Positions 13,037 to 25,076 of a stretch of 64,000 nt of DNA are shown one piece after another. Positions within the stretch are counted from its first letter, which is position 1, and each line of letters starts with the position of its first letter. Both the position numbers and the translations under genes were made by a program. Source of the stretch: Lamellibrachia satsuma (Eukaryota; Annelida; Polychaeta; Sabellida; Siboglinidae). The stretch spans positions 1,184,501 to 1,248,500 of the forward strand of contig BSQZ01000098.1 of NCBI GenBank assembly GCA_033239005.1, given 5' to 3'. The notes below the pieces were generated by a model. It made no database searches, had not been told where the DNA came from, and saw nothing but the letters and a program-made list of their open reading frames with translations.

Positions 13037-13420
13037 TTATAAATGTGGTTGTCGTGGTGTTGGTTGTGGTTGAGGAAATATAGGGTGTGTTTGTGTTGGT
13101 TGTGGTGTTATAAGGGTTGGAGTTGGTGACTTTGGTGAAGGTGTTGGTAATGGTGTTGGTGGTCTTTGAATAACCGCAATTGTAGTATTACTGGTAGAAA
13201 GGAAGATATATTAATATTATCATTACATATAGTAGAAGTAATGCAGAACTGTAGAGCTAACACTTGTGGAAGCAAATGTAGAAGACGGGCTAACCGCGGT
13301 AGTAACTTGCGATTTATTGTGACAATATGGATGGTAAACAGGCCAAACATGTAATGTGTATGTGTGGATAATGTGGACGGAGTCACATAGTTGTGGGGAT
13401 TTTCCTCGTGATTTCCTCAA
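13037..13420 (-). CDS. Pro/Thr-rich reading frame downstream of copy A
   Basis: A terminal frame at 13190-13037 after a CTACCAG acceptor encodes a tail dominated by Pro-Thr pairs (for example PPTPLPTPSPKSPTP) and ends in TAA. Upstream in a matching phase, 13420-13227 encodes a Ser/Thr-rich stretch ending at AT|GTAATG. Joining them needs a 36-nt intron, unusually short, so the exon pair is tentative. The frame stays open in blocks B and C. It lies about 0.3 kb beyond the polyadenylation signal of the Cys-rich gene, same strand. No start was found. Function unknown; it could be a secreted Pro-rich matrix protein or non-coding low-complexity DNA. Confidence 0.35.
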
Positions 13421-13734
13421 CACTATTTAATTACGATCCACAAGTAATATTCTCTACAGGATCAATTATATATTTAACTTGTCACATTTGAGACGTGTAC
13501 ATGAGCTTTGTATTTTATACACGTTACAAGTTCGGCGGGTTGAACCTCGCAAATGTTGAAGCATTATTCCAACATACTAATTAGGTGTGGAAAAAGGATA
13601 CTATTTTAAATCGTACGCTCACTGTTGATTCGTGTTTAATATATTTGTGAGTCACACTCAGAGTTGCTTTAACGAAGTTTCTCTTCGGATACTGCCCACT
13701 TATTTCCTCGATAACTTCAAGACACAGAACATTC

Positions 13735-13877
13735 ATTGCAAAGCAGGAGCTTTATTGTAGCATTATATTCACATAATCGTTGTGGTCACAAACGAATGTG
13801 TAGACCTGTATTCCGAAGAATCATCCATCCGCACTTGCTCGCTTGTTCCAGTTGTCTTCGAAGACCAGTGAACGCCA
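13735..13877 (-). other. Terminal 3' UTR exon with polyadenylation signal, copy A
   Basis: After the stop, a donor AAG|GTACTG follows at 14157, only 23 nt downstream, so it should not trigger nonsense-mediated decay. The matching acceptor TTTTGCAG leads into an exon starting at 13877, with AATAAA at 13756-13751. The same donor, acceptor and signal are kept in blocks B, C and D, which supports a real spliced 3' UTR. Confidence 0.65.
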
Positions 13878-14179
13878 CTGCAAAACGGTGAAAAAAGTTG
13901 TGTAATTAAAATCATTATTGTCCATAAAAATATTTTTACGATACAAAATGTTTATAATTATTTTTATAACGGTTCAAACTACAATCATATGTTTGCTATC
14001 ACCTTGAACAATATAACTGCCACGGCACAAAATATCAAATCATGAATCGTTGCCCTTCTCAAGGAAACATTGGTTACGGCATATGTGCATGTATTCACAA
14101 ATTAAATAGTGTGAGAACTACGTTTTTGATAAGAAAGATAACATCGGACGCAGTACCTTCAATTTCCTTTCGCTGCTCT

Positions 14180-15581
14180 TTAATAGCGCGAGCCACAGCA
14201 GTTGTTGCACGAGCTGACACAACGACGGCGTCTGCAGTCGTAGTGACGTCTGTACCAGGGGCATCGCTTGTAGCGAAGGGGACGTCCGTACTTGCACATA
14301 ACGTAGCTGCCGCAACCGTTGCACACGGTCGACTGCCAGCCCGAGTACTTCTCACAGTAATTCTCTCTGCAGCCTGTGGCAAAGGTTACGTATCCATGTT
14401 ACGTATAGTGTCACTGTATTCAATCGGAACATAAAGAAACCCGCATATGATTAATTATTCCCATAAAAGTAATCAATAAATAATGTAATTAAGTATTCTT
14501 ACAATAATATGTCGTGTAGTACAACATCACGTGGAGTCAATGTAAACAGTAATGCTACTACTAGGCTTTTCCGTTTTTCAATAATCAAAACGTTAAAGTC
14601 AGTATAGTTATGGTGCATTACCATTCGGTTGTACCAATTGTGTATAAGGTTTCTCACTCAGCGATAACGAACATGAACAGTATTACGTTAATGTGAATAA
14701 TGATGTAGATACGCACCGCAACGACCACGACCAGGATAGAAGGATTGATTATTTCCACAAGAGTGGTAGGACATAGCGCCACGGTTGCATTCGTAGTAGT
14801 AACGACCAACGAAGTATGACGATGAGTAGGAGTGCATGTTTCGGGAGTATGCGCAGCGATCATTGCACATTCCTTGAAAACAAAACATAACATATTATAG
14901 TACATAATGTAATTTTTTTGAAGTATTGATTTGATAAGGAATTGAAGTTTACAAGTAAGAATAGCATTGATACAGGTTTGTGTATATAACATAATTTTTA
15001 TAATGCAATTTTTATGAAATGAAAATAATACGCATATGTCAGTGTTTGTCTTAATAGAAAATTGTAGACGATGTGTACATTTATATACAAATATTGCAAT
15101 ATTTTAGACCAACTGTTAAATGCCTCACCATAGCACGATTGTTTCGAGAGAAAAACAGACAGACGAACTACCAAATTAATTAAAGACGATGTAATCGATA
15201 CACATACCACAGCTTCCAGAAACAGTTACGCATTGGTTCGTAGGGCAACGGCCATACTGTACTCTCCTGTTTTGACAGTAGTAGTAGTAGGGCATCGGCT
15301 TTGACAGGGATGGGTAGAAGAAGTTGGAACGACGATTGTTGCAGCAATCGTAGTTGAAGCCATTATAGCAGCCATCGTAGTTCGCTGAAAAGAGAAACAT
15401 GTGGTAATCGTTAGATTAACTTTTTATATAAAATTCCCGCAATGCATCAATGAATGCTCGCACAAGTATATACGTTCACATGTACGTACAAACAAACAAA
15501 TTGACATATTCGTAATCATATCATACCTTCAGCTGCATATATCGCAACAAGCACCAACAATGCAACGAAAAACTTCGCCAT
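14180..15581 (-). CDS. Secreted Cys/Tyr/Arg-rich three-module protein, copy A (spliced)
   Basis: Coding exons on the minus strand are 15581-15527, 15384-15208, 14872-14717 and 14373-14180 (stop TAA). All junctions are AG/GT, all three internal junctions are phase 1, and the sum is 582 nt, or 193 residues. Residues 1-19 (MAKFFVALLVLVAIYAAEA) form a signal peptide with likely cleavage before NYDG. The mature part has 23 Cys and 25 Tyr in 174 residues. Each of the three module exons (about residues 19-77, 78-130, 130-193) contains an aromatic run before a Cys, then Cys-x9/10-Cys: YYYYC..., YYYEC..., SYVMC.... The spacing recalls chitin-binding type 2 (peritrophin-A) domains, but not closely enough to assign. 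The third module is Arg-rich (CRRRRC) and ends CNNCCGSRY. An odd Cys count would allow intermolecular disulfides. Function unknown; an extracellular structural role is inferred from composition. Confidence 0.85.
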
Positions 15582-16137
15582 GACGTCTGGTTTTCTTCTG
15601 AAACACATAGAGATGTTATACGATATCACTATTTCGTTGTTACTCTTATTCAGCTCTCGTTATTGTGAATAGTGCAATATTAGGGAAATGGGTAGGATGC
15701 CGTTTGCAAACATTGCCATCGAAAGCATTAGACTCCATGGCATATGGGCAAGATAGACAATAGTGATATCAATCAACATTTTGTGAACAATGTGTAGCTC
15801 ACAATGTTCAACTAGCTGTCAGTTATAGGGTTTAAGATATTGTCACAACTCGCTAATTACATAATAAGTAAATAACTTATTATTGCAAGTGCGCATTGTT
15901 CTGTTGAAAAAGTATACATCGAGCTGTTAATTCTGCTATATTATATAATGTTGAAAAAAATATGTCTAAGAAATATATAATTCTTTTGTCTCCTCTCCAT
16001 GTCCTCATACGCAATGAATTTGATGTTGTACCATTTTATTTCTTCCATATTCAGTTTTCAGTTCTGGAATGAGTTTATTTTTTACTATATGTATGTTTAT
16101 TCTTGACGGTTATCTATATCTTGATGGCGTTACATCG

Positions 16138-16337
<200 letters not shown>

Positions 16338-16897
16338 TTAACAACATTTTGTATCACATGTATATGTCGCTGCTGGCTCGGTCACTTGCATCTAAGACAT
16401 CCATTATATTAACAAATGTATTTGGCTACAACAATAATACCAGCAACTGTTGTTTTTTAACGTGAAAAGAACATGTAACATTACACTTTCAAACGTTCTC
16501 GTTTAGTTCAGGCGGAATTATTTTTTCCTAAATTAAAACACTGCGCTAACAATGTGCGCCTGAAACATGCAGTGAATGTTATGATGCGTTGCGTAAACAT
16601 TGCATATATATTTCAAATGTTATCAAAAATCTTAACGAACGTTTCCTGAAAATGGGACAATATCTACTAAGACCCGAAATGGCAATATTTGTTTACTATT
16701 ATGCTTCCCTTTGTGTTATAGTGAGACAGTAAAAGGAGACATTTGTTAACGTCATATACGACTACGTATAACACGTGTTATTGAACAGTACGATATTAAA
16801 ATATCATTAAGGTGTAAAAAAATCGAATCTAGAAAACAGGTAGTTACAAGAACCGTTCATTACTGTATAAACGGAACAAACGAAACGTTTTACTTAC

Positions 16898-16970
16898 CGA
16901 GCAGACAACAGATCTTCCTATGAAGCCAATGGTGCTCAAGTCTGCCAATGTCTCTCAATATATACACAAC
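16898..16970 (-). promoter_or_regulatory. TATA promoter and non-coding first exon, copy A
   Basis: On the minus strand a TATATATT box lies at 16964-16957. A start site about 30 nt downstream would give a short untranslated exon of roughly 16930-16898, ending in a strong donor G|GTAAGTA. The acceptor is CCAG at 15587-15588, five bases upstream of the ATG. The 1.3-kb first intron contains the long CA array. The same arrangement is kept in block C and missing in block B. Confidence 0.6.
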
Positions 16971-18554
16971 TGTGCCTGAATCAACTGTGCATCTTCACAC
17001 GTCATAGCCGTTTTTAGGAAGTGCTTCCAGTCTTCACGGATCAGAATACAAAGGGGCGTCTGGGTTGCATATACCAAACTTCCGTAACATGAAACTTTGG
17101 TATTAGTTAACTTTCCTGCACAACTTTCCATCAGCCAGCCTTCCCCTTAACTATAATCATATGAACGGAATTGTGTCTGGTTGGTTTAACAAATGAACTA
17201 ACCGCACACACCTGTTCCACCTCAATTCCTACTTTCTTAGATTGTCATGATCACTCGGAGAGAAAAGGTAATTTATCATGTCTAATGACTTTTTTGGTGA
17301 AAACTTACCTTTCTCATATTTCTCGCTCTGACGTATGTCTACTTTTTATTGATGACATCAATATCACTTGAAGCCCCTTGTGTCTGCAATCTCGTAATTA
17401 ACGTCGGTAAACTTCAACGAATAGAAAACAAAGACTACGGTCGGCGGTCGCACAGACGACGTCATACCTTAGACTTCGTGTTCTTACATATGATAGTGAA
17501 GCACGCAAACTAGGAAAGTCTGCGCGAAAAAATGCTAGTATGTCTTGGTGCGATTACCTCGGTACTGTGTAAATGCACAGTGAAACATGCCAACAGGGAA
17601 AGTCTGCTCTAAACAGCATGTTTTGTTCACCAGCTTTTTTATTCGATGGATCCCTTTGTGGAGTTTCTTTCCATTTAATTAATTTAATTCTTTCTCACTT
17701 TTACAATGATATATGTTTTCAAGCACGAAACTCCCCTTGCTTCCCGACAAGAAATGATATAATTTAATAATTTTCTCAAACATATATCAATTGTTTGAGA
17801 AAACAATTCTTGATTGAAAATTCAAAGATTGGCAATAATCCTCCGCCTAGCATTGATTGAATTATCTCGCATTGTTGTCGTGTATCCATATACTCCTTTT
17901 GACTATTTTGTCTTGTCTTCTAAATCAGGTTAATCGATCAGCCATATTATTAATGAGAGTGGAATCATTTCTAATGCAATCGTTTCTCTTGTATTAAAGT
18001 CCAATAATTGTGAAAGTCTCGTTGCTTGCATGTCATTTCATCAAGTTCGCTTCAGCCATTGTTGATCGCGCTTCTTTTTATTAAATGTCAAAAACCTGTA
18101 ATATGCTATGACATTTGAATGTAAAAGCCATTTCATAAAACTATTAGTGCAGGGACAGTTGCTGTTAGAAATACATATAATGGAAAACCAACTGGAGAAA
18201 ACAGTTAGGTACATATAAAAGGTTACTAAGCGCCATGCAATCTCATACACCCTAATGAGTTCCAAACTGTGATGTTGGTCTAATTTTGACTGATGTCATC
18301 TGTATAGCTTGAGGCTTGAGGTAACGCAGTCGACATTTTCAATCGACGTGTGTTTGCCGGCAACATTACAGTAGTACAATTATGAGTGCTAATGACACTG
18401 AACCTCAGACTTGTATAAAATGTGCTTCCACTGTTGAAAAGAAGTTTTTTTGGTATGGACAAAGAGGCGAGTCTTGACTTGCGCAATGATGACATGGGAC
18501 TTGACATGTTCGCATAGACAACGACTTGGGACTTGATTTGAATTTGCATGCGCC
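16971..18554. other. Upstream region of copy A and dispersed repeats
   Basis: After the TATA box, about 0.25 kb of upstream sequence is shared with block C. It is followed by dispersed repeats related to 29440-30600 and 33000-33960. No gene seen. Confidence 0.5.
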
Positions 18555-19670
18555 CCTATGTCTGAGGATCTGGAAAGCAAATAAATGGCCCAGAGAATGG
18601 TCTCAATCCATGGTTATTCCATTCCTGGAAAGGGGAATTTTAAGACTAGTTAAAACGTATATAACAATCAGCCTCATCAATCACCGAAGCAATATCATGC
18701 TACGAATCATCTTTAATAAGATTTTAGCAAGATTTAAAAACGGCCCAGATGGCAAGTGGACAAGGAAACCATTGGCTTATCGAGAATCCATCAGATTTCA
18801 TCTACGTGTTACCCCTGTCCTGATATAAGTGTCAAACTTGTTTTTAAATATATTCCCGCTACTAGCGTTTATACAATTCGTAGATAATTTGTTGTATTTA
18901 TGTATTGTCATATGTGAGAAAGAGTACTTCCTGATATCCAATCTACCCTGATACTTTATTAACTTTACCTCGTGCTCACTAGTTCTTCTATTTCTCTTGA
19001 CAGAGAAAACATATTTCTATCAATATTTTCATACACATTCAATATCTTTAAAACTTCAATCTGATCTCTTCTTAACCTCCTTGTCTCTAGAGTTGTTCAA
19101 CCACATTCTTTCAAGCGTTCTTAATAACTAAGGTCTCTCACTTCTGGAATAATTTTAATTGCTCTCCCCAAATGAAAAGCACCACACAAACTGGCCGAAG
19201 ACCATGTCTTGAATTAGGGCCGTAAGAAGATGTAAGTCTGATCATATAAAATATATCTGTTTCACCAAAGACACCTGAACCACAATTTCATTGATTTTAA
19301 GAATGCGATTGTCCGTATTTGGCACAAAACCTTATGACAAGTAGTGATGAACAACAACTACGACGAACATGTGATGCAAGTTATAGAGGCAGGTATCGCC
19401 ACCTCAAACAGTATTATACTTCCAAACTACCAATTTGGAGAACTTTTCAGGAAAAATGTACGAATTTGTAAAGGGTGCCCGCTCTCGCCTGTTCTCTTCA
19501 ACATATTCCGCAACGACATCATGCAGAAGACCCCCGAAGACTTCAACACCACCATGTCTATTGGTCTAAGTCGAATTAGTAATTTTCATTTTCTGAAAGC
19601 TATTACCTTCATGACAAGCAGCGAGAATGAACGTCAAGCACCTTCTCAAAATTGCATATATTAATTAGTT
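18555..19670 (+). mobile_element. LINE reverse-transcriptase fragments, interrupted
   Basis: Positions 18555-18830 encode KANKWPREWSQSMVIPF and ISLINHRSNIMLRII, the N-terminal side of a reverse transcriptase. Positions 19290-19670 encode HNFIDFKNA, CKGCPLSPVLFNIF and TTMSIGLSRISNFHF, the central part. The normally intervening part is replaced by other DNA (18840-19200). Confidence 0.65.
18840..19200 (-). mobile_element. LINE 3' fragment nested in the plus-strand LINE
   Basis: Broken minus-strand frames read LEVLKILNVYENIDRNMF and KLIKYQGRLDIRKY, the end of a Jockey/CR1-type reverse transcriptase protein. It lies in opposite orientation between two halves of another LINE. Confidence 0.5.
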
Positions 19671-20345
19671 GTGGACTCGATCGACAGAAAACTGTGTTGT
19701 ATTATAAAGCGCTTTGAAAAGGCTAAAATAACTGAAACAGCACTATACAAGACTTCAACATTATTGTTATTAATTGTAATATGCTCACTGGAAAGTTTCC
19801 ATAGTTGTGTGTCTTTTACGGCAGACTTGTTATTAATTATTTTACTGTCCATGTGGTCACCACGCCCCGCCGCCTATGGCTGGGCCACACAGAGGCTTTT
19901 GTGCGGCTTGTATTCAACGCTAGGACAAAGTCAGACACGCCATACGCCGGCAGAAGTTTCTTGGCAATGTTCACACAAGGAATGTGGCAGGGATAACGAC
20001 AACATCGGCCGGGGAAAGGAATAAATATATACTATGCAGCATTAACTATCGTAACTATACTTTTATATTTATTATAAAACGAGTACTTGCGTTGTGATCA
20101 CTGAGGCGTTGTTGTCTATGATTTAGCGGTGGTTTTGGAGGTGTTGGTTGTGGAGGTTTTGGTTGTGATGGTGGACGTTGTGGTGTTACAGTTGTTGTTG
20201 GTGGTACCTTTGTCAGTGGTGATGGTGTTGGTAAGGATTTTGGTGGAGATCTTGTAACTGAAATAGCAGTAATATTATGTAGTAAATAATTCATCACGTT
20301 TTATGGCGTAGTGGTTTGAAAAATTGCATTTCACTTTACAGGTGT
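19292..20345 (+). repeat. Flanking segment, copy 1 (LINE part plus Pro-rich frame)
   Basis: This segment runs from a reverse-transcriptase fragment to a Pro/Thr-rich minus-strand frame, and is repeated at 27209-28560. The two copies flank block B as direct repeats. The shared stretch around 19850-20040 and 28065-28260 is easy to see by its common GC-rich start (gtggtcaccacgccccgccg). Confidence 0.75.
20055..20257 (-). CDS. Pro/Thr-rich exon-like frame in flanking segment 1
   Basis: After a TGCTATTTCAG acceptor the minus strand reads TRSPPKSLPTPSPLTKVPP and continues Pro/Thr-rich to a stop at 20055. It shares the LPTPSP core with the frames at 13037 and 59327, so it appears to be a more distant member of the same family. 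No upstream exon is visible. Confidence 0.3.
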
Positions 20346-20654
20346 AATTAAAAAGGGACTTCTCGCATGCATTTGTAGCGATGCTAGTATGTCTTGTAAC
20401 GATTACCGCTGTACTGTCTCAGTGCATTCATCGACAAAGTAATTGTGTAAAGTTTGTTTGACAAAGTAAATAATCGCACACACACGATCCACCTCATGTT
20501 GTGATTTCTTAGATTGTCACGCTAACTCGGAGAGAACAAATAATTCATCACCTCTTATGGTGTACAGGTTAAAAAACGACATTTCAACTTGGCGGTGTAA
20601 TTAATATTGTGTCTTGCCGCGTACATTCGTAGCGAAGCTGGGATATCAATGATT

Positions 20655-21440
20655 AAACTTTCCTTGTGCGGGCGTACTGCGAAGGTAATATCGATGGTGG
20701 ATCTTCCTGCTCTGAACCCGCACTGGGATTCTGGGTAGACACGTGAGGCAAGTTTCTGAAGTCTGATTAGCAGGACCCGAGCGAAGGCATTCCTCACAAT
20801 GTTCAATAATGATATGGCCGTATAGTTGTTGCAGTCACTGTGGTCGCTTTTGTTTTTGTACAAGGTGACTATTTTAGCATCCCGCATTTCTTGTTCCTTC
20901 ATTCCAGCAGAGACAGAGCAGTTGATGCAGGTGCTGTAGTAAGGCGGGCTTCGCACACTTGATCACTTCTGGCGGTATGCTGTCGCATCCTGGTGTCTTG
21001 CCGCAAGAGAGGGAGTCAATAGCTTTGCTCAGGTCCTCGACTGTGGGCTCGTTGTCCAGCTCCTCCATCATAGGCAAGTCCCTGATGGCGTTGAGAGCAG
21101 CATTAGTATCGACTGTTTCTCGGGAGTACAGTTCTGGATAATGATCAACCCATCGTCAATCTGTTGATCCCGGTCTGCGAGCATCTCTCCTGATGTGGAT
21201 TTCAGTGGAGCCATCTCTCCTGATGTGGATTTCAGTAGAGTCATCTTCCTAACAATGGGGCCAACAGCTATCTTGATGCCATCGTACACGCCGCGTACGT
21301 TTCCACAGTCGACTGAGCTTTGAATACTCTTGAACAGTTTCAGCCAGTAGTCATTTGCACAGCGTCTTGCTGCGCGTTGTACGATGCTCCGTGCAGATCT
21401 GAGAGCCGACAGTGTTTTCTCGCTTGCTATTATACAGGTG
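20655..21440 (-). mobile_element. RTE-like LINE, block B copy, C-terminal two thirds deleted
   Basis: Same element as 8150-10270, but a deletion of about 1.44 kb removes everything after the PESQCGFRAGRSTIDI motif. A 30-bp stretch (tctcctgatgtggatttcag) is duplicated in tandem at about 21180-21245, unique to this copy. Confidence 0.75.
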
Positions 21441-22859
21441 CATAATTGTGGGCATTCTTTTAAAATACGTCGTTATTTTGTTAGTTTTAATATTTTTAGA
21501 AACTATTAAGAGTCAATGAATTAATTGTATAATATTATACAAATGTACCTGTTCGCTTTGATTAATTATATCTGAAAGAGAGCGCAGAGGTGTATGGCTT
21601 GCTTAAGTATTGATTAGGTCCAAACCAGCATGGCCTGCCTACCTGGTATTTCGCTGGAACAAGGTATCTAATTAAATTACATAATGCACCAAGAAATATT
21701 ATGACGTGATGACATAGCAACGTTAGCAATCTTTGGTTGGGAACTATCCGGGGATTAATTTATGTTTGTACTATTCCATACAATATGTCAAACCGTTTAC
21801 GTCAACACATTATTCAAATAAAATTAGTCAAAAAACGCAAATTGCCAACCATCCTCCTTTGTCCATATTTATCTTCGTCTTAACGTAAACCATAGTTCAA
21901 TCTTATCATCTCTCGATTTTTAATAGCCGTCCATTAATCGCTTACCCATCATTTTTCAATTCGTCACGTCAGTGATTTTGGTATGTCCTGTAGCAATTAC
22001 CTCGACGTCTTACTCGATCTATCATTTTGTGTCAGAAATCATGATTAGGAAGATTGTATTTCTCGTGTTATGCAATATGTTGCCTTGTTTTCTCAGCTCG
22101 CATTAGTTAACGTCCGTCCAATGTTAAAATATCGCGGTGCGTGGGTCTTCACTTTCAGCCTCGTGTAGCCAGTTTTCATAATTCGTCCTTGGTACATCTG
22201 ACGACAACTTCAACATAAGTTTGATGTCTTCTGTTATTTTTTTTAAATACAGCTCTATGAACTTGGAAAAAATATTCTCAATTTCATTCCGCCTATTTCT
22301 CGCTGTGACGTATGTCTACTTTTTATTGATGACATCGATATCGCTTGAAGATCGTTGTGTCTGCAACCTAGTAATTGACGACATTAAAATTCAACAAATA
22401 CAAAACAAAGACTTCGGACTTCGGTCGCACAGCCGACGTCATAGCTGAGACTTCGTATTCTTAACATATGACAGTGGAGCACGCAAGTGTCAGTGTTTGC
22501 GAGTCATTTCAACATGCTCGCTGTAGCCCGTGTTCATGCCGCTTTTTTTTACTAAATATCCAAACCCTCAATATGCTATGACATTTGAATGTAAAAGTCA
22601 TTTCACAAAACCTATAGTACAAGAAGAGTTGCATTTAGAAATATATATAATTGTATCACGCGAAAATTTGGCGCAAAAGACGACATCTTGATGATGAAAC
22701 ATGCATCCAATGACATCTTTCTAGTTCCCAGCTGTAAAGTCGGTCTAGTTTTTACTGATGTCATTAGCATCGCCTGACTCTCCCTGTTTCATAATTGAAG
22801 ACTTTCAACGTCAACGAATATAAAAACACAAACTTCGGACAATGCTAACGTTATCGATG

Positions 22860-23400
22860 TTACAGCTGAGGGTTCGTTCTGTGAAAGAATGGCAGAGAAT
22901 CACGCAATCTTGGAAAGCCCGCGCAAAAACGAACAAGAAGAGAGACATCAATCGTCGAACCATGCGTAATCGCTACAGGGCACTCGCTGTATCCATCGTC
23001 CCCTCCAGATAGGAGAGCTGACTCTGAAAGTAGAGACAGAGAGATGCGTACAACTATTTGAAACGAAATACTGCTGCAGACCACTGCGAATTTCTTATAC
23101 TGGACACAAAACATACGAATATTTGAGATAACTTGTCAATTCCCTTCCTAGAAAGCAAGGACCCGTGTTAGCATCGAAGAAACGTCGAAAGCTCTCCTGA
23201 TTTAGCCAGTCAACCGAAACAATAACATTCGAGAAAACCACCCACACTGGAGGGAAAGAGAAGAAGGGGCCGCCATATAGAGAACTGTCTAGATAACATA
23301 CAAGAATGGACACATCGAGAACTAGCGACCCTGCTACGCACAGCAGAGGACATGCAACGCTGGCGATGACTGTGTGTGAATGAGACACCTACCACCGTCC
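22860..23400 (+). mobile_element. 3' relic of the second LINE family, block B
   Basis: Counterpart of 11635-12180 with similar stops. Confidence 0.55.
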
Positions 23401-23935
23401 TGTCAATGGATGAAGGTGAAGTTGATTTGTTCTTGGACTAGGACTCGAAGTAAACCCATATCTAAAAGCTTTGCTGTTTGGCTGCTGCTCGCAGTTGATG
23501 CACAACCCTTGTTTCTCGAATAGATGACCAATAACATGATTCATAAATCATAATAACAAACTAAATATTGTTTTAATTAAACAAACGAATTTAGTAGTAA
23601 TGTCCCATGAACGTTGTTCACGATACTTTTCTATTTCTGTCTGTCATGCAAAATGCTTACAAGGTCGGTAGATGCTATGAAGAATTCAGGCCGAAATAGT
23701 AAGGTAAGCATGCTCATCCTGGTATTTTCTAATAACTAAACACAAGCCTCAAAAAAATTAAGACCGTGCTCTCTCGAACGTTCTATAGGACGATCTCCCT
23801 CAGTTTATCAGAGAGTGTAATTTCTCCGCTTCTTTTAAAGTAGTCTTTAATGCAAACTTTTATTCAAAACTGCATCCATGCATATGTTGTAATGCAAAGC
23901 ACTATGAAAAAACCAAAGGACTGTTGTTGCATATA

Positions 23936-24318
23936 TTATAAATGTGGTTGTCGTGGTGTTGGTTGTGGTTGAGGAAATATAGGGTGTGGTTGTGTTGGTT
24001 GTGGTGTTATAAGGGTTGGAGTTGGTGACTTTGGTGACGGTGTTGGTAATGGTGTTGGTGGTCTTTGAATAACCGCGATTGTAGTATTACTGGTAGAAAG
24101 GAAGATATATTAATATTATCATTACATATAGTAGAAGTCATGCAGACCTGTAGAGCTAACACTTGTGGAAGCAAATGTAGAAGACGGGCTAACCGCGGTA
24201 GTAACTTGCGATTTATTGTGACAATATGGATGGTCAACACGCCAAACATGTAATGTGCAGGTATGGATAATGTGGACGGAGTCACATAGTTGTGGGGATT
24301 TTCCTCGTGATTTCCTCA
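23936..24318 (-). CDS. Pro/Thr-rich reading frame, copy B
   Basis: Counterpart of 13037-13420 with the terminal frame at 24089-23936 still open. Substitutions are more numerous than between copies A and C. Confidence 0.3.
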
Positions 24319-24631
24319 ACACTATTTATTTACGATCCACAAGTAATATTCTCTACAGGATCAATATATATTTAACTTGTCACATTTGAGACGTGTACAT
24401 GAGCTTTGTATTTTATACACGTTACAAGTTCGGCGGGTTGAACCTCGCAAATGTTGAAGCATTATTCCAACATACTAATTATGTGTGGAAAAAGGATACT
24501 ATTTTAAATCGTACGCTCACTGTTGATTCGTGTTTAGTATATATGTGAGTCACACTCAGAGTTGTTTAACGAAGTTTCTCTTCGGATACTGCCCACTTAT
24601 TTCCTCGATAACTTCAAGACACAGAACATTA

Positions 24632-24774
24632 ATTGCAAAGCAGGAGCTTTATTGTAGCATTATATTCACATAATCGTTGTGGTCACAAACGAATGTGTAG
24701 ACCTGTGTTCCGAAGAATCATCCATCCGCACTTGCTCGCTTGTTCCAGTTGTCTTCGAAGACCAGTGAACGCCA
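24632..24774 (-). other. 3' UTR exon with AATAAA, copy B
   Basis: Equivalent to 13735-13877, with acceptor before 24774 and polyadenylation signal at 24653-24648. Confidence 0.5.
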
Positions 24775-25076
24775 CTGCAAAACGGTGAAAAAAGTTGTGT
24801 AATTAAAATCATTATTGTCCATAAAAATAATTTTACGATACAAAATGTTTATAATTATTTTTATAACGGTTCAAACTACAATCATATGTTTGTTATCACC
24901 TTGAGCAATATAACTGCCACGGCACAAAATATCAAATCATGAATCGTTGCCCTTCTCAAGGAAACATTGGTTACGGCATATGTGCATGTATTCACACATT
25001 AAATAGTGTGAGAACTACGTTTTTGATAAGAAAGATAACATCGGACGCAGTACCTTCAATTTCCTTTCGCTGCTCT

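Noticed and set aside
14095..14434. Ala/Thr/Val-rich frames on both strands over the last Cys-rich exon
   Set aside because: Shadow frames of the real exon 14373-14180.
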